Part shown: positions 1 to 5,923 of the stretch, piece by piece
How the letters are laid out: each line of letters begins with the position of its first letter
How positions within the stretch are numbered: the stretch's first letter is position 1
Assembly (NCBI GenBank): GCA_945862495.1
Contig: CAMAYM010000077.1
Coordinates: forward strand, 1 to 11,758
DNA length: 11,758 bases
Direction: 5' to 3'
Source: Bordetella parapertussis
Lineage (GTDB): Bacteria; Pseudomonadota; Gammaproteobacteria; Burkholderiales; Burkholderiaceae_B
Notes under the pieces: model-generated
What the model was told of the DNA's origin: nothing
The model's database searches: none
What the model saw: only the letters and a program-made list of their open reading frames with translations
Program-made: the position numbers and the translations under genes

Positions 1-159
1 ATGTGGAGAGCGCAAAATCTTGGCCCACAACATTCCAGGTAAAGAATAATCTGCGCCGTACTGCGCCATGCCGGTCACTTTTGGCACACCGTCAGGACGA
101 ATCGGACTGGTACCAATGGATTTGAACGTTTGCTCAGTGTTTTTAGTGTTGGTCAACAT
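1..159 (-). CDS. Molybdopterin-binding (large) subunit of xanthine dehydrogenase/CO dehydrogenase-family hydroxylase, 5' end only
   Basis: Fifty-three N-terminal codons are visible before the window ends. The peptide contains GTSPIRPDGVPKVTG, then YGADYSLPGMLWAKILRSPH. This is the usual opening of the aldehyde oxidase/xanthine dehydrogenase a/b hammerhead domain, the entry to the large subunit that binds the Mo-molybdopterin cofactor and does the hydroxylation. The catalytic part lies outside the window, so the substrate cannot be judged. Two ATGs are possible: one at 165 overlaps the upstream TGA stop (ATGA), and one is at 159. A GGGGAG Shine-Dalgarno sequence sits only 1 nt before the first but 7 nt before the second, so 159 is preferred. 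It is the third gene of a CoxM-CoxS-CoxL ordered operon, translationally coupled to the 2Fe-2S subunit gene. Confidence 0.88.
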   Translation of the reverse strand, partial: MLTNTKNTEQTFKSIGTSPIRPDGVPKVTGMAQYGADYSLPGMLWAKILRSPH

Positions 160-161
160 GA

Positions 162-638
162 TCATGCTCCCCGCAATTCGCGCGCGGCATCCAGCACCGC
201 TTCGATGATTTTGTTATAGCCCGTACAGCGGCAAAGATTGCCGGCGAGCCAGAAGCGCACTTCTTTTTCGGTGGGGTCAGGATTACGCTCTAACAACGAG
301 CGCGCAGCAATCAAAATGCCTGGCGTACAGATACCGCATTGCAGTGCCGCATGTTCCAAAAATTTTTGCTGCAGTACATGCAAATGTTCACCGTTGGCCA
401 TCCCTTCAATGGTCTGGATGGATTTGCCTTCGGCTTCGACGCCAAGCACCAGGCAAGAACAAACCAATCGATCATCTAGCGTGACACTACATGATCCACA
501 GTCACCCGTGCCACAGCCCTCTTTGGAGCCGGTCATGTTTAAGTTATTACGCAGCACATCCAATAAGGACTGGTTTGCTGTACACAAAAACTCTACTGGA
601 TCACCGTTAATCACGGTGCTGACATGTTGCTTTGACAT
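162..638 (-). CDS. 2Fe-2S (small) subunit of molybdenum hydroxylase, CoxS/XdhC-type
   Basis: A 158-residue protein that passes electrons from the Mo site to FAD through two 2Fe-2S clusters in a heterotrimeric molybdenum hydroxylase, probably cytoplasmic since no signal peptide is seen. Both cluster motifs are complete. The plant-ferredoxin-like set is C42, C47, C50 and C62 (CGTGDCGSC). The C-terminal helical-domain set is C101, C104 (QCGICTPG), C136 and C138 (GNLCRCTGY). The length is normal for the family, usually about 150-170 residues. The ATG at 638 follows the FAD-gene stop by 3 nt, and a GGGGAT ribosome site lies within the end of that gene. The same fold serves CO dehydrogenases, nicotinate, quinoline and purine hydroxylases, so the family is sure but the substrate is not. 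Confidence 0.96.
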   Translation of the reverse strand: MSKQHVSTVINGDPVEFLCTANQSLLDVLRNNLNMTGSKEGCGTGDCGSCSVTLDDRLVCSCLVLGVEAEGKSIQTIEGMANGEHLHVLQQKFLEHAALQCGICTPGILIAARSLLERNPDPTEKEVRFWLAGNLCRCTGYNKIIEAVLDAARELRGA

Positions 639-641
639 GAG

Positions 642-1511
642 TTAGATCCCCTTCGCTCTGCTAAGTGCCTTCTCGGCCGCACGGCGAGCCAAAACACCTG
701 CTAATTTGATACGAAACACCTTAGTGCCACGCTTGTCGTCAATTGGACGTGCTGCAGCACTTGCGGCTGCAGCCAATTTAGTGAGTGCGGCCTCATCGAC
801 CTTAGTACCAATCAAGGCGGCGGCCGCCTCAGGCACCAATAAGGCACGTTCAGCCACAGCACCCAGGCTCACGCGTGCATGCGTACACGTACCGCTCGCA
901 TCCAGCGTTAAGCTCAGCCCGACACCCACAACGGCAATATCCATTTCTGAGCGTGGAGTGAAGCGCAGGTAGGCATCACCCGAGTGTGGTGCGCGCTTTG
1001 GCAAGAAAAATGAAACGATCAGTTCGCCCTTGGCAAGCGTTGTTTTACCGGGTCCTGCGGGGATATCCTCGACGGGTACTTCGCGGCGGCCATTCGGTCC
1101 CACTACGCGAGCAATAGCACCTGCGGCAATCATGGCAGGCACGGTATCCGCAGCTGGCGAAGCGGTGCATAAATTACCGGCAACGGTCGCGCGTCCGCGA
1201 ACCTGAATTGAGCCAACCAAATTAGCACTGTCAATCACGCCCGGCCATGTCTGAGCGAACGCCTCGTGCTCAAGCAGCTCCATACAAGAAACCGCAGCGC
1301 CAAAACGATAACCGCCGTCTTCGATGGCGATTGTATTCATCTCGGCAATGCCTTTGATGTCTAGCACCAACTCTGGTTTCACGTTGCCATTGCGCATGTG
1401 AATCATCAGGTCGGTTCCGCCGGATAACACCTTGGCCAAACCTTGGGTGCCTGCTAGCAACACGGCTGCCGCCTCAGCTGTTTTGGGCCGTTCAAAACGC
1501 ATTTCACTCAT
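642..1511 (-). CDS. FAD-binding (medium) subunit of molybdenum hydroxylase, CoxM-type
   Basis: A 289-residue FAD_binding_5/CO dehydrogenase flavoprotein C-terminal family protein, the electron exit subunit of the hydroxylase. The two FAD-binding loops are visible: KVLSGGTDLM at about 27-36 and TVAGNLCTASPAADTVP at about 109-125. An ATG at 1547 would add 12 residues, but it has no ribosome site. The ATG at 1511 has GGGGAA 5 nt upstream and starts at the usual MxxxRFERPK position, so it is chosen. The protein lacks the cysteine-rich insertion that carries an extra 4Fe-4S cluster in 4-hydroxybenzoyl-CoA reductase; only three scattered cysteines occur. That argues against a reductive enzyme of that type. 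It is the first gene of the operon, with its own candidate promoter upstream. Confidence 0.95.
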   Translation of the reverse strand: MSEMRFERPKTAEAAAVLLAGTQGLAKVLSGGTDLMIHMRNGNVKPELVLDIKGIAEMNTIAIEDGGYRFGAAVSCMELLEHEAFAQTWPGVIDSANLVGSIQVRGRATVAGNLCTASPAADTVPAMIAAGAIARVVGPNGRREVPVEDIPAGPGKTTLAKGELIVSFFLPKRAPHSGDAYLRFTPRSEMDIAVVGVGLSLTLDASGTCTHARVSLGAVAERALLVPEAAAALIGTKVDEAALTKLAAAASAAARPIDDKRGTKVFRIKLAGVLARRAAEKALSRAKGI

Positions 1512-1561
1512 CTCGCTTCCCCGGTCATTTGTCTGAACCTTTTTCATTTATTTGGTGAACC

Positions 1562-1592
1562 ATTCTATTCTATTCAAGGGGACTTTTGTCAA
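1562..1592 (-). promoter_or_regulatory. Candidate sigma-70 promoter of the molybdenum hydroxylase operon
   Basis: On the minus strand a perfect -35 TTGACA (1592-1587) is followed by two overlapping TAGAAT hexamers: 1572-1567 with a 14-nt spacer and 1567-1562 with a 19-nt spacer. Each differs from TATAAT by one base. Neither spacer is the ideal 17, so the exact -10 is uncertain. The site lies 50-80 bp before the first gene and downstream of the receptor gene's terminator, where an independent promoter is needed. Confidence 0.45.
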
Positions 1593-1650
1593 AGCACTTA
1601 CCCTGAGAACAGACTTGATTATTCATATCAAAACACTGCGTGCGAACACT

Positions 1651-1683
1651 AAAAAATAACCCCACCTTAAAACTAAGGTGGGG
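1651..1683 (-). terminator. Rho-independent terminator of the Bug/TctC receptor gene
   Basis: A perfect 10-bp inverted repeat (CCCCACCTTA, 4-nt loop, TAAGGTGGGG, 1660-1683) is followed on the minus strand by TTATTTTTT (1659-1651). It starts 35 nt after the receptor stop codon. The plus-strand reading has no T-run after the stem, so the terminator is oriented for minus-strand transcription. It insulates the downstream hydroxylase operon from receptor-gene read-through. Confidence 0.93.
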
Positions 1684-1718
1684 CATTCGTTAAAATAAAA
1701 CCATCCGGATATTAATTA

Positions 1719-2732
1719 TCAGGCCGGATCGATTTTAATGTTGTTTTTCTTGATGACATCGGTGAACATCACGCGTGTGCTTTCGAGGTAAGCCAAAAAG
1801 TCTGCACCCTCTCTGAACTGAGGCTCTAGTCCGCTTCGCTCAAACACATCACGCGATTCTTTAGACGCCATAATCTCGCGCATTGCTTTTTCAAGAGTGA
1901 CCACTACATTTTTTGGCATGCCTGCAGGACCCACCAAACCAATCCAAGCACCAAGGTTAAAACCAGGCAGATTGGCGGCTGTGGCAATCGCGGGTACGCC
2001 GGGAGCCACAATACTGCCTTTTTCGAGAGAAACACCCAGTGCTTTCAGGCGACCATCACGCACAAAGGGCATTGTTGCAGCTGCTGTCTCAAGGCAATAG
2101 TCCACTCGGCCAGCCAAAATATCTGAGAGTGCGGGGATTGAACCTTTGTAAGGGACATGAACAGCTTTTAAGCCTAACGCGGCATTAAAGGCCTCGGCTA
2201 CCAAGTGTGCTGTTGCGCCAGTTCCAGAGGAAGCAAACGTGTACTTATCAGGATTTGCTTTGACTAAAGCGATGAATTCTTTGATGTCCTTGACGGGAAA
2301 CTTAGGGTTAACCACTAAAACATACGGTGACAAACCGGCCATTGCGATCGGTATGAAATCTTTTTGCGCATCATAGGGTGTCTTTTGAAGCAGTGGGGAC
2401 ACAGAAATTGGACCGCTCGAGCCTGCTAGCAACGTGTATCCATCGGGCGCCGCCTTCGCCACCATGTCGGTACCGATCATGCCACCTGCGCCGGCTTTGT
2501 TGTCGGCGATCACAGTTTGACCCAGTAACTTGGTCAAACCCGCTGCCATGGCGCGACCCGCCAAATCCGTTGCCTGTCCTGGAGGCCAAGGAATCACAAT
2601 CCTAATTGGCTTGTTTGGATAGGCTGCTTGGGACATGGCCGCTGGTGACCAACCAAACGCGCCGCCAACCAAAGAAACACCTGCAACGCCTAATAGCGAG
2701 CGACGTGTGCGGTTATGTTCATTATTTTTCAT
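1719..2732 (-). CDS. Tripartite tricarboxylate transporter-type periplasmic receptor (Bug/TctC family)
   Basis: A 337-residue extracytoplasmic solute-binding protein. An N-terminal export signal contains a twin arginine (TRRSLLG, R10-R11), a hydrophobic stretch (about 12-32) and likely cleavage near SQA-A (about 36/37). The mature part opens with the Bug signature YPNKPIRIVIPWPPG and later has DNKAGAGGMIGTDMVAKAAPDGYTLL (about 78-102). The usual glycine-rich GGGTD loop reads GQATD here. Bug proteins bind small carboxylates, amino acids or related compounds; some work with TctAB membrane proteins and many are orphans. No tctA or tctB is present here, so it is an orphan in this window. An upstream ATG at 2762 has no ribosome site, while the ATG at 2732 has AGGGG 5 nt before it. 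It is divergent from the acid-CoA ligase gene, suggesting a shared substrate. A strong terminator follows. Confidence 0.95.
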   Translation of the reverse strand: MKNNEHNRTRRSLLGVAGVSLVGGAFGWSPAAMSQAAYPNKPIRIVIPWPPGQATDLAGRAMAAGLTKLLGQTVIADNKAGAGGMIGTDMVAKAAPDGYTLLAGSSGPISVSPLLQKTPYDAQKDFIPIAMAGLSPYVLVVNPKFPVKDIKEFIALVKANPDKYTFASSGTGATAHLVAEAFNAALGLKAVHVPYKGSIPALSDILAGRVDYCLETAAATMPFVRDGRLKALGVSLEKGSIVAPGVPAIATAANLPGFNLGAWIGLVGPAGMPKNVVVTLEKAMREIMASKESRDVFERSGLEPQFREGADFLAYLESTRVMFTDVIKKNNIKIDPA

Positions 2733-2777
2733 CTCAACCCCTGTACACAAATAAAGTAACAATTTCGGATAATAACC

Positions 2778-2793
2778 TTGAGTATATTGTCAA
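2778..2793. promoter_or_regulatory. Imperfect dyad in the divergent receptor/ligase promoter region (possible operator)
   Basis: TTGAGTATATTGTCAA is an imperfect palindrome: half-sites TTGA and TCAA around 8 bp, with 6 of 8 half-site positions symmetric. It sits 46 bp from the receptor start and 35 bp from the preferred ligase start, overlapping candidate promoter elements on both strands. The position suits an operator for both genes. The regulator is unknown and the symmetry is modest. Confidence 0.3.
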
Positions 2794-2806
2794 AATAATC
2801 AAAATA
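2781..2806 (-). promoter_or_regulatory. Possible promoter region for the Bug/TctC receptor gene (weak)
   Basis: On the minus strand a TATACT hexamer (2786-2781), one base from the -10 consensus, lies 49 nt before the receptor ATG. A TTGCAT at about 2812-2807 is the best partner but at a poor 20-nt spacing. A perfect TTGACA (2793-2788) lies nearby without a -10 at normal distance. The region is AT-rich, as expected of a promoter, but the elements are not decisive. Confidence 0.25.
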
Positions 2807-2808
2807 AT
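2790..2808. repeat. Two-copy 9-bp tandem repeat TCAAAATAA
   Basis: TCAAAATAATCAAAATAAT is an exact 9-bp period running for 19 bp between the divergent receptor and CoA ligase genes. The second copy ends in the possible ATG at 2807. Such AT-rich direct repeats can be tandem activator sites, UP-like elements or simple slippage products. Nothing here separates these. Confidence 0.6.
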
Positions 2809-2827
2809 GCAATCAATACATACCCCA

Positions 2828-4372
2828 ATGAAAAGTCTCTCTAATATACAAATATCGTGGTCCAGTAGCCTACATACGCTTGCGAATAAATTTGGTGAAG
2901 GCCTCGCGGTTATTGACGGAGATCACCAAACCCTTTCATATACCGCGCTGAATATCCGCGCGCACGCCTTGGCCACAGCCTTACTCGCACAAGGTCTTCA
3001 ACCCGGCGATCCTGTTGCCACCCTCATGCCCAATAGCGTGGATGCTGTATGGGTGTCGTATGGCGTGCGTTTGGCCGGCGCCTGTGAAACACCGCTGAGC
3101 TGGAGCTATACCCAAGACGAAATCGAGTGGTGTGCACAAATTGCTCAATTTAAAAATGTCATTTCCCTCAAAAGCCGAGAGGAAGGTCTTGCCGCGCTGG
3201 GATTAACTTTTATCGACGCGGCATCGATCTCTGCGCAACAAACCTTGCCCGGACCAAGCCAGCTTCCTGCCGTGCAGAACGAAACATTCGGCAGGATTCT
3301 TTTTACCTCTGGCACGACGGGCAAACCCAAAGGCGTGCTCTATACCCATGGTGCACGCTGGCAGGGCGAACAATTACTAAAGGCATCCCTACCCTTCGTT
3401 CCCGAGCGTGGCGCGCACATTTTACTGATGACGCCCTTTGTTCACGGCTCCTCACTATTGACCTTTGCATGGTTGGATCATGGCGGCACGATTGTGCTCC
3501 ACGATGGGGTCAATATTGATCGGATCGCGCCTCTGCTGAAAAACGAATCACTTGTTGCGATTTTTGCACCGCCCACTGTGTTGGCAAAAATCACCGGTGC
3601 CTTGGCCCCCCAACAATTTTCGTCCGTTCAATGCATTTTCACCGGAACCCAACCCCTGACGCCCGCGCTCTATCAGCGCGCTCATGCCATGTTCGGGGCG
3701 AAAGTGCGAATCACGTTCGGAAAATCGGAATGCGTCAATCCCATCACGATTCTGGAGCGCGAAGACACGCACCATTACTTCTCTCAGTCCGAGGTCCCCG
3801 CAGGTGCCTGTGTAGGCTGGCCCGCAACAGGCGTTGAAATCAAAATCGAAGCGCCGACTTCAGCGGATGAGCCACACGGCGAAGTCTGGTTGCGCTCTCC
3901 GCACATGTCGGCTGGCCTCATTGATGCGAACGGGTTCAGACCGCACCTGCCTGAGGGTTGGCACAACACGGGGGATCTCGGCTACATCGATGCCGCAGGC
4001 AGAGTGATCTTGACGGGGCGCGTCGCCGATGTGATTAAGACAGGCGGCTATCGCGTCAATCCTGACGAGATTGAAGCTGACCTTGCCTCGAATCCGCTGT
4101 GTGGGCAGATTTGTGTCACTTCACTGGCATCGGACTATTGGGGAGAGATCATCATCGCCGTCGGAGAAGGCACACAAGCAGGCTGGCAGGAGGCATGTGA
4201 GCAACTCGTGGCAGGCATGTCAAAGCACAAACGCCCTCGCCTCTATGTTGCCGTCTCGGCACTACCGCGAAATCCACAAGGCAAAATCAGTCGCCGCCAA
4301 GTCAGTCGGATGGTGCTCGAGACCCATACGCTCGCGGATGGTCCCTATCCGTCGATCACTGCCGTGCGCTAG
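2828..4372 (+). CDS. Class I adenylate-forming enzyme, probable acyl/aryl-CoA ligase (AMP-binding family)
   Basis: With the ATG at 2828 the protein has 514 residues, normal for acid-CoA ligases, and would activate a carboxylic acid as its AMP ester and then CoA thioester. Core motifs are in order: P-loop TSGTTGKPKG (160-169), A5 FGKSE (297-301, where YGxTE is usual), A7 TGDLG (381-385), hinge and A8 GRVADVIKTGGYRVNPDEIE (through Y408), and the catalytic A10 lysine in NPQGKI (K486). No carrier domain, signal peptide or membrane segment is seen. The start is uncertain: 2807 would add seven residues, and neither ATG has a ribosome site. Further upstream in-frame starts overlap the receptor gene antisense and do not look like family sequence. 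It is divergent from the Bug receptor and convergent with the M81 gene. Substrate unknown. Confidence 0.92.
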   Translation: MKSLSNIQISWSSSLHTLANKFGEGLAVIDGDHQTLSYTALNIRAHALATALLAQGLQPGDPVATLMPNSVDAVWVSYGVRLAGACETPLSWSYTQDEIEWCAQIAQFKNVISLKSREEGLAALGLTFIDAASISAQQTLPGPSQLPAVQNETFGRILFTSGTTGKPKGVLYTHGARWQGEQLLKASLPFVPERGAHILLMTPFVHGSSLLTFAWLDHGGTIVLHDGVNIDRIAPLLKNESLVAIFAPPTVLAKITGALAPQQFSSVQCIFTGTQPLTPALYQRAHAMFGAKVRITFGKSECVNPITILEREDTHHYFSQSEVPAGACVGWPATGVEIKIEAPTSADEPHGEVWLRSPHMSAGLIDANGFRPHLPEGWHNTGDLGYIDAAGRVILTGRVADVIKTGGYRVNPDEIEADLASNPLCGQICVTSLASDYWGEIIIAVGEGTQAGWQEACEQLVAGMSKHKRPRLYVAVSALPRNPQGKISRRQVSRMVLETHTLADGPYPSITAVR

Positions 4373-4376
4373 TCAA

Positions 4377-5903
4377 TCAAGCCCAGGCAGGCTCAGTCCA
4401 CGTGGCGTCCTGATCGATCGGAAACACCGGCCTGGGCAAGCGTTTAAAGTCCACGTTTTTAAGATTCGGCGTCGTCAATCCAGGACTGTCGACATCAAAA
4501 ATCTGTGACTCAGGAAAAAACTCGTCAAAGCCGGCTCTGTAATGACCTCGACTCTTGACGATGAGTATCCTGACTGTTGCGATGTCAATCCCATGCATTT
4601 CAAGCATGGCGGGATCGCAGAGCTGTCGGCGCAAGCTTCCCACCACCACACGCGTACCCGTGTCGACCAACTCGATTAACGCAGAAGGTCCCAGCGAAAA
4701 CTTTTTCCCACGCAAAATACCGCGGCGGCCCAAGCCCTCGCCATCGGTGAGTTTGAGCACGCGCGCGCGACCAGCGAAGCGCTTGGAGAACTGACTCTCC
4801 GTTGCATTAAACACCGCATCAAATTCGCATCCCTCGCCTGCCTGATGAGCCTGTTGCGCAAGCGCAGGATCAATAAAAACACCCAACAACACACCAGGGA
4901 TCTTGGCGGCATTAAAAGCTGACAGCAGCCAAGACGTATTGCCGCGGCCCCCACCGCCTGGGTTGTCTGCAACATCCGCAAACAAAAGCGGTACGGCGGT
5001 CTGTTTTGCTTTTTCTATCGCTTCGGGAATCTCCAGCATATCCGGCACATAACGCGCACGATCTGCCCATGCTGCACGGGCGAGCTTGAGCGCGCAACGT
5101 TGCGCCGCGGCCAAATCTCCGCGCGAGGTCACGCAGATCGTAATGCCACATTTCGGTAAGTCAGAAAAAACAAAACCAGCCGACACGGACACATTGGCAA
5201 TGGGGCCCTCTGTGGGCGTTTGCATCATCGCAGTCCCCATCTTGACAAGATCCGCATAGGGGCCGCGCGCAGTCAGCAAAGTGACTGAGGGTGGCGTAAT
5301 CGGCATGCGGATAAATGCCTTTTGCGTTTTCATCCCACTCAACATTTCCACCAATAGATCCGCCGCTTCCGCTGCGCGTTCGCGTTGATCTACGTGTGGG
5401 TTGGTACGGTAGCTGATCAGCGCATCCAAGGCATCAACGGTACGTTCAGAGACATTACAGTGCAAGTCGTGAGTCGCAATAACAGGCACGTCAGGCCCAA
5501 CGATCTCGCGAATCAGGCTCATCATGTCGCCTTCGGTGTCGTCGAGATGCTCGGCACTTGAGGCTCCATGATTCGATACATAGACTGCATCCACGGGCAT
5601 GGCTGCGCGAAGACTTTTCTCGAGCTTTTCCATGAACTCGGTCCATACGGCTTTGACAACAGGTCCCCCTGGTGGTGCACCAATCACAATAGTGGGCACC
5701 GGTGTCCAGGCGCCTTTTTCATCCATGCGCGCATAAAACCCCGTCACCTCAGCGGGCAAATTACTGGTCTGACGAGCGAGTTCTGTGATGATGGCACCCT
5801 CATGCCAGCAAGACTTTTCAAAGTCCTCTCTCGTTGAAACTGGCGAGAAGCTGTTCGCCTCAAGTGCAAAGCCGGCAATGGCAACCTTGGGATTCATTTT
5901 CAT
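4377..5903 (-). CDS. M81-family metallopeptidase (MlrC/microcystinase C-like)
   Basis: A 508-residue protein matching the MlrC family in both halves. MlrC is a zinc enzyme that finishes breakdown of linearized microcystin; most relatives have unknown substrates. Visible motifs: GFALEANSFSP (11-21), SNHGASSAEHLDDTEGD (110-126), THDLHCNVS (144-152), YRTNPHVDQRER (165-176) and the C-terminal-half glycine loop DNPGGGGRGNTSWLL. The D146-x-H148 pair and H170, 22 residues on, have the spacing reported for zinc ligands in MlrC; the assignment is from family memory. No signal peptide, so cytoplasmic. The ATG at 5903 is chosen over an in-frame TTG at 5912; an ATG at 5897 is also possible, and no strong ribosome site decides. 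Last gene of the importer operon, 20 bp after the binding-protein stop, suggesting it acts on what the importer brings in. Confidence 0.92.
   Translation of the reverse strand: MKMNPKVAIAGFALEANSFSPVSTREDFEKSCWHEGAIITELARQTSNLPAEVTGFYARMDEKGAWTPVPTIVIGAPPGGPVVKAVWTEFMEKLEKSLRAAMPVDAVYVSNHGASSAEHLDDTEGDMMSLIREIVGPDVPVIATHDLHCNVSERTVDALDALISYRTNPHVDQRERAAEAADLLVEMLSGMKTQKAFIRMPITPPSVTLLTARGPYADLVKMGTAMMQTPTEGPIANVSVSAGFVFSDLPKCGITICVTSRGDLAAAQRCALKLARAAWADRARYVPDMLEIPEAIEKAKQTAVPLLFADVADNPGGGGRGNTSWLLSAFNAAKIPGVLLGVFIDPALAQQAHQAGEGCEFDAVFNATESQFSKRFAGRARVLKLTDGEGLGRRGILRGKKFSLGPSALIELVDTGTRVVVGSLRRQLCDPAMLEMHGIDIATVRILIVKSRGHYRAGFDEFFPESQIFDVDSPGLTTPNLKNVDFKRLPRPVFPIDQDATWTEPAWA
4381..4437 (+). 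other. Inverted repeat just past the CoA ligase stop, weak hairpin candidate
   Basis: GCCCAGGC (4381-4388) and its exact complement GCCTGGGC (4430-4437) flank 41 nt, starting 9 nt after the ligase stop codon. The loop also contains the palindrome CCACGTGG. There is no immediate T-run, and on the other strand it is M81 coding sequence. It could be a processing or pausing structure between convergent genes, or chance. Confidence 0.25.
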
Positions 5904-5923
5904 CTTTTGCAATGTTCCGGAAA

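Noticed and set aside
238..645. Plus-strand open frame opposite the 2Fe-2S subunit gene
   Set aside because: It lies fully antisense to a gene with all cluster cysteines, and its translation resembles no family. It is a shadow frame, as are the other antisense frames across the window.
642..1511. Assignment of the hydroxylase as 4-hydroxybenzoyl-CoA reductase because a CoA ligase is nearby
   Set aside because: The FAD subunit is short and lacks the cysteine-rich insertion for the extra 4Fe-4S cluster found in that enzyme.
1660..1683. Bidirectional terminator reading of the 10-bp hairpin
   Set aside because: Only the minus-strand side is followed by a T-rich tract; the plus-strand side continues CATTCG. 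No plus-strand gene ends there.
2606..2827. N-terminal extension of the CoA ligase from in-frame starts as early as 2606
   Set aside because: This stretch lies antisense to the receptor's start and promoter region, has no family-like sequence and no ribosome site. Family alignment supports a start near 2807-2828.
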